This document shows positions 56,443 through 64,000 of a stretch of 64,000 bases of DNA, one piece after another; position 1 is the stretch's first letter, and each line of letters begins with the position of its first letter. The notes under the pieces were generated by a model. That model did no database searches. It was given only the letters and a program-made list of their open reading frames with translations, and was not told the DNA's origin. This DNA comes from an uncultured Bacteroidota bacterium (GTDB taxonomy: Bacteria > Bacteroidota > Bacteroidia > Flavobacteriales > Flavobacteriaceae), in NCBI GenBank assembly GCA_902517895.1, contig CABYEA010000005.1, positions 1 to 64,000 on the forward strand, in the 5' to 3' direction. The position numbers and the translations under genes are program-made.

Positions 56443-58501
56443 AATCTTTTATTTCTTTATTTAGCTCAAATTCTGTTGTTTTAAACTCTAGTTTTTGAGC
56501 TGGTAAACTCGTATAAAATGGTAACATAATATTATTTACCAACCGGTAATCTCCAAAGTTGGTGGTAATAACATTTTTGCTGTCATCTGTAACCTCAGTA
56601 CTTAATAATAGTCCACTTTCAACAGAGTAATACCTATGCGATTCCTTACCATTCTTTGTCACCTTTATTTTGTATGCATCTTCAAAGTTTACAGAGTTAA
56701 TACTTACTAATTCAATTTGATTTTCGACGTAATAAAGTTCATCAAAGATTCCTTCAATATTTTTACTCTCATTTAATTGGCTTTCGTTAAATTCTATTCT
56801 TTGACCTTGCATTTCCGTGTAACCTCTTTCTCCGTCAAAAGTGGTTTTATTCAAGGTAATCTTTTGACCTTGCATATTTGCTTCAATTTTTTGAGAATAT
56901 TTATTTGGAAATTTTTGACTCATTATTGCTGTTGGAATAAAAGGTGCGCCAGGAATTGTTACATCTGCACGCATTACTAATGTTTTAACCGATTCAAGAT
57001 TTTCTCTGCCACCAACCTTGTTAACATATTTATTTACAACATCTAAAGCTGTCAGCCCCTCAGGAATTGCTTTATTAAAGATTGGCTTTGCAATAGGATT
57101 AGCAAATTTATCAAAATAGTTTATTGGAAAACCAATCTCTTCTAAACCAGGTGCAACTTCACTACCCCTTCCAACAACTATGATTCTTGTATTGCCAAGT
57201 TTAAAGTATTTATTTGCTGCTTTTTTTAAATCTTTTCCAGTTACTTTATTAATATTTTCTATAAATGTTTCATAATAATCGTCTGGCAAATTATTTAGCT
57301 TTTGACCTAACGCAAAATTAGCAACTGTTGATGCCCTCTCTGTTGAAAAAATAAAATTACCAAGATATGAAGCCTTTACATCTTTTAGTCTTTGTTGATC
57401 AACATTTTCAGTTCTAATTCTTGAAATTTCATTAACAATCTCTATGACAGTACTATCGGTTACAGAATTCCTAACCTTTGCCTCGGCAGTAAATCTAGAA
57501 ACACCATACCTATTTGAACCAAGTCTAGAATAAGATCCGTAGGTCCAGCCGTTATCATCTCTAAGATTTTTAAACAAGTAACCTTCACTACCACCCCCTA
57601 AAACTTGATTTGCGAGTAGGGCAGCAAAATAATCTTCGTCAGTTTGTTTTAAAGGAGTGTTATTGGTAAATATTACTGTTGACTGGGTGGCAGAGGGGAC
57701 ATCAATAAAATTAACCTCGGTTAAGTTGACATTCTGCGAGTAAACAGGCTCAGGATTTTCAGGAAGTTTTCCTTTTTTCCAATTATCAAAATTTTCTTTC
57801 AAAAGAGATTTGATTTCTTTAGTGTTAACATCCCCAACTACAACAATGTAGGCGTTGTTTGGAATATTATATTTTTTATGATATTCGATTACGTCATTAT
57901 AGGTTACGCTGTTTAAGCTTTGTTCAGTTATAAATTCGCCATAGGGATGATTTTTTCCGTAAGATAAAGCAGAACTAACCCTAGAGGAAATTGCATCAAT
58001 ATTATTTACATCCGATTTTAAACTCTCCAATAGTTTTGTTTTTTCCTTATCAAATTCTTCTTCGCTCAACAAAGGATTTATAATTGCATCAGACCACAAC
58101 TCTAGCACTCTAGCATTATTTTTTGTAAGTGTGTTTGCAAATCCACCACTAAATGTAACAGAAACAGACGCTCCCAGAAACTCAACTTCTTCATTGAACA
58201 TGTCTTTAGGTATAGAAGTTGTTCCATTTCCAAGCATTGCGCTCAAAATACTAGAAACTCCTGCTTTATCTCCGTCGTAAATCGGATTTCTGTCTATTCT
58301 TAAGCTATAAGTTGCAACAGGCAACTTGTTGTCTTCAACAACTAAAACTTCGATTCCGTTTTTAAGTTTAAATGTTTTTGGTTTTCCAAATTTAATTTCT
58401 GGATCAGGGCCAGAATCAGGTTGCTTACTTCTGTCTATCTGTGAAAAGTTCAGATTGAATACAAAAACTACAAGTAATGATATGATAATATTTTTCTTCA
58501 T
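56432..58501 (-). CDS. M16-family peptidase-like protein lacking the zinc motif, with C-terminal lipoprotein-sorting-like domain
   Basis: A 689-residue secreted protein (signal peptide to about residue 20, LNFSQ). Two M16 halves span residues about 40-470, but the zinc-binding HxxEH is replaced by VSSILSAML, so the chain cannot bind metal at this site. The second half keeps the Arg/Tyr region (GWTYGSYSRLGSNRYGV). The last 190 residues look like a beta-rich lipid-binding/sorting domain (KTLVMRADVTIPGAP). It starts one base after the stop of the active M16 gene, and the two probably form a heterodimer, as active/inactive M16 pairs do. Confidence 0.9.
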   Translation of the reverse strand: MKKNIIISLLVVFVFNLNFSQIDRSKQPDSGPDPEIKFGKPKTFKLKNGIEVLVVEDNKLPVATYSLRIDRNPIYDGDKAGVSSILSAMLGNGTTSIPKDMFNEEVEFLGASVSVTFSGGFANTLTKNNARVLELWSDAIINPLLSEEEFDKEKTKLLESLKSDVNNIDAISSRVSSALSYGKNHPYGEFITEQSLNSVTYNDVIEYHKKYNIPNNAYIVVVGDVNTKEIKSLLKENFDNWKKGKLPENPEPVYSQNVNLTEVNFIDVPSATQSTVIFTNNTPLKQTDEDYFAALLANQVLGGGSEGYLFKNLRDDNGWTYGSYSRLGSNRYGVSRFTAEAKVRNSVTDSTVIEIVNEISRIRTENVDQQRLKDVKASYLGNFIFSTERASTVANFALGQKLNNLPDDYYETFIENINKVTGKDLKKAANKYFKLGNTRIIVVGRGSEVAPGLEEIGFPINYFDKFANPIAKPIFNKAIPEGLTALDVVNKYVNKVGGRENLESVKTLVMRADVTIPGAPFIPTAIMSQKFPNKYSQKIEANMQGQKITLNKTTFDGERGYTEMQGQRIEFNESQLNESKNIEGIFDELYYVENQIELVSINSVNFEDAYKIKVTKNGKESHRYYSVESGLLLSTEVTDDSKNVITTNFGDYRLVNNIMLPFYTSLPAQKLEFKTTEFELNKEIKDSSF

Positions 58502-58502
58502 T

Positions 58503-59825
58503 TTATTGTTTTTTTACATAATCCATTTCTAACCTTTGATTTGGATTTAAATATTTATTTGCAACTTCCATTATATCTTCTCTGGTTATGGATCTATATA
58601 TTTCGATTTCATCATTAATTAAAGATGTATTATCATAGAGGAGATAGTATGAAGCTAAACTGCTAGTAATCCCAAGAATACCTGTGTTCTTTTGAACAAA
58701 AGCTGTTTCTATTTGGTTGTTGATTTTTTCAAACTCTCTTTCACTGATTAACTCATTTTGAATTATTTTAATTTCACTGTCTATTTCTAGCGCCAGCGTA
58801 TCAAGAGATGTTTCACCTAGTGGAAGGGCCCATATAGAAAATGTTCCATAGGCTTGATCATACCTGCCGCCAGCTTGAACACTTAGCGCAACTTTATCTT
58901 CATCTACCATTTTTCTATATAACCTTGAACTTTTACCACCAGTTAAAACCCGTGCTATATAGTTCAAAACGTATGAGTCTTTACTACTGTTTCTTGGAGT
59001 GATGTATGAAAAGATTTTTGCAGGAATTTCAATGTTAGCATCATATTCAGTAATCATGATTGTTTCTGTGATCGGATCCTGAATAATATTAGTTTTCAGA
59101 GGTTTTTCATTATTATTTTTTATGTCTCCAAAATAATTTTCAACTAAATCCTTAGTTTTTTCCATCTCTAAATCGCCTCCTATAACCAGAACAGCATTAT
59201 TTGGGTTATACCATTTCCTGTAAAATTCTTGAAATTCTTCTAAAGTTGCAGAATCCAAATCTTCAAATGAGCCTATGATTGATTGTCCATAAGGGTGATT
59301 CGTGAACATATACTTATCGATTTCACGGTAAAAGTATTTAGCATAAGGTGAATTATCAATTCTGTCTCTTTTCTCTTCCTTAACTACTTGATTTTGTGTA
59401 TCAACTTGATCTTGATCAATTATCGCATGTAGCATTCTTTCACTCTGTAACCATAAAGCTAATTCTAGATTATTTGAAGGGAAAAAATTAAAATAATTTG
59501 TTCTATCTTTCCAAGTACTTGCGTTAGCAAATCCACCTTTTGATGCTATAATCTGTTTCCACTGTCTTTTTTTGATATTTGGTGTATTAGCAGATGATGA
59601 TGCACACATATGTTCAAAAAAATGTGCAAATCCAGATTTACCTTTGATTTCGTCTCTACTGCCAACATGATACATAACTTCAGTTGCAATTACTGGTGCA
59701 GAATTATCCTGATGAATAATTACATGCAATCCATTTTCAAGCTTATACTCGGTGTACTCAATGTTTTGAGCACTAACATTGTAAGGAGTAATAAAAATCA
59801 CAAATAGACTTAAAAATTTATTCAT
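58503..59825 (-). CDS. M16-family zinc metallopeptidase (active subunit)
   Basis: A 440-residue exported peptidase with a signal peptide (residues 1-19, YNVSAQ) and the inverted zinc motif HFFEHM, preceded by MYHVGSRDEIKGKSGFAHFF as in pitrilysins. The third ligand region (TQNQVVKEEKRDR) is also present. Two M16 halves can be seen, up to the final NPNQRLEMDYVK. It is followed by the zinc-free partner at a one-base gap. TATATTTG at 59861-59854 on the minus strand may be its -7 promoter box. It probably degrades peptides in the periplasm. Confidence 0.93.
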   Translation of the reverse strand: MNKFLSLFVIFITPYNVSAQNIEYTEYKLENGLHVIIHQDNSAPVIATEVMYHVGSRDEIKGKSGFAHFFEHMCASSSANTPNIKKRQWKQIIASKGGFANASTWKDRTNYFNFFPSNNLELALWLQSERMLHAIIDQDQVDTQNQVVKEEKRDRIDNSPYAKYFYREIDKYMFTNHPYGQSIIGSFEDLDSATLEEFQEFYRKWYNPNNAVLVIGGDLEMEKTKDLVENYFGDIKNNNEKPLKTNIIQDPITETIMITEYDANIEIPAKIFSYITPRNSSKDSYVLNYIARVLTGGKSSRLYRKMVDEDKVALSVQAGGRYDQAYGTFSIWALPLGETSLDTLALEIDSEIKIIQNELISEREFEKINNQIETAFVQKNTGILGITSSLASYYLLYDNTSLINDEIEIYRSITREDIMEVANKYLNPNQRLEMDYVKKQ

Positions 59826-59939
59826 TTTGAAAATATTAGATTATTTTGGAATGCAAATATAAGTTTTTACATGTAAAACCGTGTAAAAGAGAATTTAAAA
59901 AAGTTATTTATTAACCCATAAATTTAATTTTTATAAAAA

Positions 59940-59970
59940 TTTGTTGATTTGTTAATTAACTTTATATTTG
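59940..59970 (+). promoter_or_regulatory. flavobacterial promoter of rplU-rpmA
   Basis: TTTG at 59940-59943, a 19-base spacer and TATATTTG at 59963-59970 match the Bacteroidota consensus very well. The leader to the ATG at 59991 would be about 14 bases. Confidence 0.8.
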
Positions 59971-59990
59971 CATTCGCTTTTGAGATAAAA

Positions 59991-60494
59991 ATGTACGCAA
60001 TAGTTGAAATATCGGGGAAACAGTTCAAAGTTGAAAAAAAGCAAAAGCTTTTTGTCAACAGGTTGGAAGCTGCACAGGGGAAAAAAGTATCATTTGATAA
60101 TGTTTTGATGGTCAATGACGGTTCAAAATTGTCAGTTGGAAATCCCAAAGTTTCTGGAGCACAGGTTGATGCTAAGGTTCTAAAACACCTAAAAGCTGAT
60201 AAAGTGATAGTCTTTAAAAAGAAAAGAAGAAAAGGATATAAGGTAAAAAACGGTCATCGTCAAGCTATCACTGAAATTGAAATTAGTGATATCTTAACTG
60301 GATTGACTAAGAAATCACCAGCAAAGAAAAAGGAAACTCCTAAAAAAGCTGAAACTAAAAAGGTTCTTGCTAAAAAGGAAAAGCAAGACCTATCATCCTT
60401 ATCAGTTGCTCAATTAAAAGAAATGGCAAAGAAAAAAGGTATAACCGGTATTTCATCAATGAAAAAAGCAGATTTAGTAAAAGCTTTAAGTTAA
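59991..60494 (+). CDS. rplU: 50S ribosomal protein L21 with C-terminal Rho-N/SAP-like extension
   Basis: A 167-residue ribosomal protein. Residues 1-103 are normal L21 (MYAIVEISGKQFKVEKKQKL, FKKKRRKGYKVKNGHRQ). A Lys/Ala/Pro-rich linker (KKSPAKKKETPKKAETKK) follows, and the last 35 residues (SSLSVAQLKEMAKKKG, MKKADLVKAL) look like a Rho-N-type helix-extended-loop-helix motif that may bind RNA. Such tails are known in Bacteroidota L21. I take ATG 59991 rather than the frame opening at 59949, because the latter would run through the promoter. rpmA follows after 11 bases. Confidence 0.96.
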   Translation: MYAIVEISGKQFKVEKKQKLFVNRLEAAQGKKVSFDNVLMVNDGSKLSVGNPKVSGAQVDAKVLKHLKADKVIVFKKKRRKGYKVKNGHRQAITEIEISDILTGLTKKSPAKKKETPKKAETKKVLAKKEKQDLSSLSVAQLKEMAKKKGITGISSMKKADLVKALS

Positions 60495-60505
60495 TTTTAT
60501 AAAAA

Positions 60506-60760
60506 ATGGCACATAAAAAAGGAGTTGGTAGTTCTAAAAACGGTAGAGAATCAGAGTCGAAACGATTAGGAGTTAAGATTTTTGGTGGTCAGCTTGCTAA
60601 AGCTGGTAACATTATTGTTAGACAAAGAGGAACCGTTCACAACCCTGGAGAAAATGTCTATCTTGGTAAAGACCATACTCTTCATGCTAGAGTTGACGGT
60701 GTAGTTAAGTTTACCAAAAAGAAAGACAATAAATCTTTTGTTTCTATATTACCTTCGTAA
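60506..60760 (+). CDS. rpmA: 50S ribosomal protein L27
   Basis: An 84-residue protein whose N-terminus reaches toward the peptidyl-transferase centre. It opens [24 protein letters not shown] and contains [10 protein letters not shown] and [14 protein letters not shown], the L27 signature. No N-terminal cleavable Firmicutes-type extension is seen. It is in an operon with rplU. Confidence 0.98.
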   Translation: MAHKKGVGSSKNGRESESKRLGVKIFGGQLAKAGNIIVRQRGTVHNPGENVYLGKDHTLHARVDGVVKFTKKKDNKSFVSILPS

Positions 60761-60856
60761 CCTTACCCATCCTTGACATTACTTTGTCTTCTAAATTTTT
60801 ATCATTTCTAATTACTATTAACTAGATTTGCTCGCTAATCGATAAATAAACAAATT

Positions 60857-61249
60857 ATGGAATGGTATTTAAAGGCAGTTCGTGATAATTACGCAAACTT
60901 TAGCGGAAGAGCAAGAAGAAAAGAATATTGGATGTTTACACTTGTATATGCAATTATATTGATTGCATGTACAGTAGTTGACAATGTACTTGGAACAGTA
61001 TTTATGATGGATGCAGGACCATTGGGTGAAATTAGTATTGGCTATGGATGGGTATATACAATTTGTGCTTTAGTACATTTTATTCCAGCAATGGCCTTGG
61101 TAGTAAGAAGATTACATGACTTAGGGAAATCCGGTTGGTTTTATCTTATTATTTTAATTCCTTTAATTGGAGTACTAGTGCTATTAGTATTTTTTTGTTT
61201 TGAGGGTCAGAAACAAGAAAACAAGTGGGGCCCCGACCCTAAAGCGTAA
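60857..61249 (+). CDS. DUF805 family membrane protein
   Basis: A 130-residue protein with about four hydrophobic helices and the DUF805 features FSGRARRKEYWMFTL near the start, VVRRLHDLGKSGWF in the middle and CFEGQKQENKWGPDP at the end. The function is unknown. TAGATTTG at 60833-60840 may be its -7 box. A terminator follows at 61259. Confidence 0.92.
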   Translation: MEWYLKAVRDNYANFSGRARRKEYWMFTLVYAIILIACTVVDNVLGTVFMMDAGPLGEISIGYGWVYTICALVHFIPAMALVVRRLHDLGKSGWFYLIILIPLIGVLVLLVFFCFEGQKQENKWGPDPKA

Positions 61250-61258
61250 ATAAACTTC

Positions 61259-61290
61259 TAAAAACCTCTTAAATTTAAGAGGTTTTTTTA
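61259..61290 (+). terminator. rho-independent terminator after the DUF805 gene
   Basis: AAAACCTCTTAAA and TTTAAGAGGTTTT form a perfect palindrome ending in a run of seven T. Confidence 0.9.
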
Positions 61291-61330
61291 TGTACTTAAA
61301 GTATCTTTAAAGTAAAGAATTTATATTCTT

Positions 61331-61951
61331 ATGCCAGTTATTGATGATTTAAATTTATCGCCCAAAACTAGAGTGGTTATATGGGAAATTAATGAGTCTC
61401 TTCAGGACCTAGAATCAAATGTTGTCTTAAGTGAAGATTCTTTAAAATTACTGAATCAAAAAAAGTCAGAAATTCATAAAAAACAATTTCTGGCAATCAG
61501 AAATATCTTTAAGTTTCTATGTATCGACGATAAAGATGTAAAATACGATAAAGCAGGAAAGCCAATTTTTTCTCAAAACAAAACCTTATCAATCAGTCAT
61601 TCAAGAAATTATGCTGCAGTAATTATAAGTAATCACTCTGTTGGAATTGACATTGAAAAAATTAGTGATAAGGCTATAAAAATAAAACACAAATTTCTCC
61701 AAATTGAATTAAATTATCCAATAGAATTTGGTAATCAAACATCACTAATTTATTGGAATATTAAAGAAAGCATTTACAAGGCTATGGGAATTATGGGTCT
61801 TGATTTTAAAAAAAACATCCTTGCTTTACCATTGGATATTAATGCTACAAAGTGTAAATCTTGGTATGTAAATAATGATGATATTTATTCATTTGAGACT
61901 TATTTTGGAATTTCTAAAAACTATACCTTAGCATTTGTAATTAAAAACTGA
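61331..61951 (+). CDS. 4'-phosphopantetheinyl transferase superfamily protein
   Basis: A 206-residue Sfp-type enzyme that attaches the phosphopantetheine arm of CoA to carrier proteins. The two signatures are present: VGIDIEKI with the metal acidic residues, and WNIKESIYKAMG, matching WxxKEaxxKa. An SISHSRNYAAV histidine region precedes them. The carrier target is unknown. The stop TGA shares a base with the ATG of pnuC, so the genes are coupled. Confidence 0.9.
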   Translation: MPVIDDLNLSPKTRVVIWEINESLQDLESNVVLSEDSLKLLNQKKSEIHKKQFLAIRNIFKFLCIDDKDVKYDKAGKPIFSQNKTLSISHSRNYAAVIISNHSVGIDIEKISDKAIKIKHKFLQIELNYPIEFGNQTSLIYWNIKESIYKAMGIMGLDFKKNILALPLDINATKCKSWYVNNDDIYSFETYFGISKNYTLAFVIKN

Positions 61952-62571
61952 TGGGAGAACTTTATGACTTTTTTGCCAATTCTTATTCAACATATTCCAC
62001 ACTAGATATTGTTCTTGAGTTTCTTGCATTTTGGTTTGGTATTATAAGTGTCATTTACGCCAAAAAGCAAAATATTCTTGTTTATCCAACGGGGATCATA
62101 TGTACTATCATTACAATGTATTTAATGTATAAAGTCAGTTTATTGGGTCATATTCTTGTTAATTTACTTTACACCTTAATAAGTCTATTTGGTTGGTGGA
62201 ATTGGTCTAGAAAAAAGAATGATGATTTAATTGTTAAGGTTTCAAAATTTTCTTTCGCCGATTTACCAAAGTCATTGTTAATTTTCTTTTTTATCATTGC
62301 TGTAGCTTATACTGCTCACGATTATTTTGCAACAGATTTTGAAGGTCAGATTAAAGAACTAGATATTTTTACATCAGGAATTTTTGTAACTGCAATGTGG
62401 TTGATGGCAAATAAAAAGTTAGAAAACTGGATATTATGGATAATAGGAAATATAATTACGATTCCCCTGTACTTATCAAGTGATAAAATTATATTATCAA
62501 TTCAATATGTTATTTTTACCATTCTAGCAATTCAGGCATATATTCAATGGAAGAAAAGCTTAAGCAAATAA
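61951..62571 (+). CDS. pnuC: nicotinamide riboside/mononucleotide transporter PnuC
   Basis: A 206-residue membrane protein with about seven hydrophobic helices. The family tryptophan motif is seen in FGWWNWSRKK, and YPTGIICTIITMYLMYK and SGIFVTAMWLMANKKLENW also match PnuC. It takes up nicotinamide riboside for NAD salvage. It overlaps the next gene (NadR-like kinase) by 25 bases, which supports a joint pathway: uptake, then phosphorylation to trap the substrate. Confidence 0.93.
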   Translation: MGELYDFFANSYSTYSTLDIVLEFLAFWFGIISVIYAKKQNILVYPTGIICTIITMYLMYKVSLLGHILVNLLYTLISLFGWWNWSRKKNDDLIVKVSKFSFADLPKSLLIFFFIIAVAYTAHDYFATDFEGQIKELDIFTSGIFVTAMWLMANKKLENWILWIIGNIITIPLYLSSDKIILSIQYVIFTILAIQAYIQWKKSLSK

Positions 62572-63104
62572 AATCTAATTGTAAGAAAGTTGTTCTTTAT
62601 GGCCCGGAGTCAACCGGCAAAACAACTTTATCAATTGAACTAGCAAAACATTTTAAAACAAATTGGGTGCCTGAATATGCTCGTGAATATTTGCAAAATA
62701 TTTGGAATAATGAAAAAAGAATTTGTGAGCCAAAAGATATTTTACCTATTGCTATTGGTCAAATGAAATTAGAAAATGAACTAGCAATAAAATCAAAATC
62801 CCTTTTGATATGTGATACTAATCTTTTCGAAACTATGGTATATTCTAAATATTATTATGGCGGAAATTGTGATTCGCTATTAGAAAAATACGCTTTAAAA
62901 AATAAATATGATTTGTATCTATTGACAGACATAGATATCCCATGGGAAAAAGATGACTTGAGAGATAAGCCTAACGAAAGAAAGGAGTCTTTTGAGATTT
63001 TTAAAAATGAATTAATTAAAAATAATATCACATTTGAAGTGATAAATGGCACAAGGATTGAAAGGATAAAAAAAGCAATTAATTGTATAAAAAAAATAAT
63101 ATAA
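62547..63104 (+). CDS. NadR-like nicotinamide riboside kinase (AAA-type P-loop ATPase)
   Basis: A 185-residue kinase with the P-loop VVLYGPESTGKTT, followed by WVPEYAREYLQ and ICDTNLFETMVYSKYYYG, as in the C-terminal kinase domain of NadR. The usual nucleotidyl-transferase domain is absent, as in other Bacteroidota stand-alone forms. It should phosphorylate nicotinamide riboside imported by PnuC. The start at ATG 62547 lies inside pnuC; this gives MEEKLKQIKSNCKKVVLYG, with the P-loop at the usual place. Confidence 0.9.
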   Translation: MEEKLKQIKSNCKKVVLYGPESTGKTTLSIELAKHFKTNWVPEYAREYLQNIWNNEKRICEPKDILPIAIGQMKLENELAIKSKSLLICDTNLFETMVYSKYYYGGNCDSLLEKYALKNKYDLYLLTDIDIPWEKDDLRDKPNERKESFEIFKNELIKNNITFEVINGTRIERIKKAINCIKKII

Positions 63105-63121
63105 TTTCATACTTTAGACTC

Positions 63122-63424
63122 GTGAAAAAATTCTACAGTTTTTTTCTTTCAGTTTTACTAATACTCCCAAGTATTGTAAGCTTTGCTCACCATGTTTTTG
63201 AAGACCATAAGATTTGTACAGAAACTGAAATTCATTTTCATCAAGATGAAATTAACTGTTCCACTTGCCTCATTTTAAGTAACACAGAAAATAACTTTAC
63301 CAGCTTAATAGATTTTAATTATAATTTGGTTTCAATAGATGAATTAGTCCTCACACCTATTGATTTAAAATTAGTTAATAATCCAATTGGATTTAACTTA
63401 AGAGGACCCCCTACAAAATCTTAG
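63122..63424 (+). CDS. small secreted His/Cys-containing protein of unknown function
   Basis: A 100-residue protein that I place at GTG 63122, giving a canonical signal peptide (M)KKFYSFFLSVLLILPSIVSFAHH. The mature part has FAHHVFEDHKICTETEIHFHQDEINCSTC, a cluster of His, Asp and Cys that suggests metal binding, and ends in RGPPTKS. Similar small proteins stand before TonB-dependent receptor or lipoprotein genes in flavobacteria. The longer frame from ATG 63083 would start inside the NadR-like gene and weaken the signal peptide. The metal role is inferred. Confidence 0.72.
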   Translation: MKKFYSFFLSVLLILPSIVSFAHHVFEDHKICTETEIHFHQDEINCSTCLILSNTENNFTSLIDFNYNLVSIDELVLTPIDLKLVNNPIGFNLRGPPTKS

Positions 63425-63439
63425 TTCCAAATTTTTTTT

Positions 63440-63493
63440 GATCCAGACATATTGGATCGTATTTCATTTATGTGATTCAAATGGTTTGAATCA
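63440..63493. promoter_or_regulatory. two inverted repeats upstream of the lipoprotein gene
   Basis: GATCCA (63440-63445) and TGGATC (63453-63458) form one inverted repeat with a 7-base spacer. TGATTCAAA (63473-63481) and TTTGAATCA (63485-63493) form a perfect 9-bp one with loop TGG. No T-run follows, so they are not simple terminators. They could be operators or RNA elements controlling the lipoprotein gene. Confidence 0.5.
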
Positions 63494-63526
63494 TTTCTAT
63501 TAATAATTTTCCAAAAAATAAAAACA

Positions 63527-64000
63527 ATGAAAATTTTTAAATACGCCTTATTGGCAATACCTTTTTTATACTTCTCTTGTAATGATGACGATGATATACC
63601 AGAGCCAATCAATGAAGAAGAAGTTATTACAACAATGACAGTGACCCTTTCTGCTAGTGATGGCTCAGCAACTGTAGTACTTCAAACACAAGACTTAGAT
63701 GGAGACGGTCCAAATGAACCAATTATTACTGTTTCGGGTCCGTTAAGCTCAGCTACTTCATACTCGGGTTCAATTGAGTGGTTAAATGAAATGGAAGATC
63801 CTGCAGAAGTCGTAACCGAAGAAATTCTTGAAGAAGCTGATGAGCATCAAGTATTTTTCAGTGCGAGTGACGGATTACCTTTACAATTTGTATATACTGC
63901 ACCTTTTGATTCTATGGGAAATCCAGTTGGAATTAACTTTGTGCTTGCTCCTCAAAATGCTGGGGATACTGGATCAGGTAATTTAACTATCACATTGGTT
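63527..64000 (+). CDS. secreted lipoprotein, N-terminal part (runs off the window)
   Basis: 158 codons from ATG 63527 to the window end. A signal peptide ends in the lipobox LYFSC (Cys 17), followed by the acidic spacer NDDDDIPEPINEEE. The body has VTLSASDGSATVVLQTQDLDGDGPNEPI, SYSGSIEWLNEMEDPAE and VTEEILEEADEHQVFF, a pattern I remember from Bacteroidota lipoproteins that accompany a small His-rich protein and a TonB-dependent receptor. Its function is unknown. The end of the gene is not in the window. Two inverted repeats lie upstream. Confidence 0.8.
   Translation, partial: MKIFKYALLAIPFLYFSCNDDDDIPEPINEEEVITTMTVTLSASDGSATVVLQTQDLDGDGPNEPIITVSGPLSSATSYSGSIEWLNEMEDPAEVVTEEILEEADEHQVFFSASDGLPLQFVYTAPFDSMGNPVGINFVLAPQNAGDTGSGNLTITLV

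Noticed and set aside
59949..59990. Earlier start for L21
   Set aside because: It covers the TATATTTG promoter box; ATG 59991 matches L21 N-termini.
63083..63121. ATG start of the small His/Cys protein within the NadR-like gene
   Set aside because: The GTG at 63122 yields a normal signal peptide, whereas the longer form puts 13 polar residues before it.

Overview
The window reads as a low-GC, gene-dense stretch of a marine-type member of the Bacteroidota, class Flavobacteriia. Support: secreted proteins with type IX secretion (T9SS) C-terminal sorting domains, the gliding/T9SS lipoprotein GldD, a Bacteroidota-type GlyRS, RNase G without a zinc-link, GEVED/CARDB surface modules, almost no Shine-Dalgarno sequences, and promoter-like TTTG-N19/20-TAnnTTTG boxes at rplU and sdhC. 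No rRNA, CRISPR array, complete prophage or complete insertion sequence was seen. One tRNA (anticodon CAU) is present.

Layout. 1-822: accC (cut by the window edge) and accB on the minus strand. 1151-7390: plus-strand accessory block with a YadA-head/peptidase-S74 gene broken by one in-frame TAA, a T9SS cargo, an ABC ATPase, and a permease fused to an M1 aminopeptidase. 7470-9311: rpmF, DUF177 and pdxA, divergent from ribE. 9368-19302: small conserved proteins, an amidohydrolase, a very large sortilin-like Asp-box protein, a secreted M1 peptidase, DoxX and YceI. 19355-27472: tRNA, methylmalonyl-CoA epimerase, rbfA, a LolE-like permease, dusB, lepA, an APC permease fused to Usp domains, and an MBL-fold hydrolase. 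27469-30924: secreted endonuclease I with lamin-tail and T9SS domains. 30980-38467: an orphan gene bracketed by repeats, pepP, the sdhCAB operon and a Big_5 lipoprotein. 38547-50360: glyS, two giant modular T9SS cargo proteins (one a trypsin-like protease) and a SprA-like outer-membrane barrel. 50427-56442: xth, rng, a 30-residue mS38-like ribosomal protein, an HU protein, mutY, ssb, gldD and an EamA transporter. 56432-60760: an M16 protease pair, then rplU and rpmA. 60857-64000: DUF805, a phosphopantetheinyl transferase, pnuC and nadR-like NAD salvage genes, and the start of a small-protein/lipoprotein unit that runs off the window.

The most unusual feature is succinate dehydrogenase subunit A (33805-36120). 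It carries about 105 extra N-terminal residues that resemble the arm-type DNA-binding domain of a Bacteroidota tyrosine recombinase, fused in frame almost exactly where a normal SdhA would start. No ATG, GTG or TTG remains at the native start position, the 160 bp upstream hold four direct repeats of a GTGTTACAAT-type motif, and a fifth copy lies upstream of sdhC. This looks like the scar, or a functioning junction, of an integrative element that took over translation initiation of a core respiratory gene. Other points worth a look are the nonsense codon in the adhesin-like gene, the apparent splitting of the usual pdxA-DUF177-rpmF-fabH-accB-accC cluster with fabH absent here, the lack of gldE beside gldD, and near-identical 76-bp segments shared by the two giant cargo genes.
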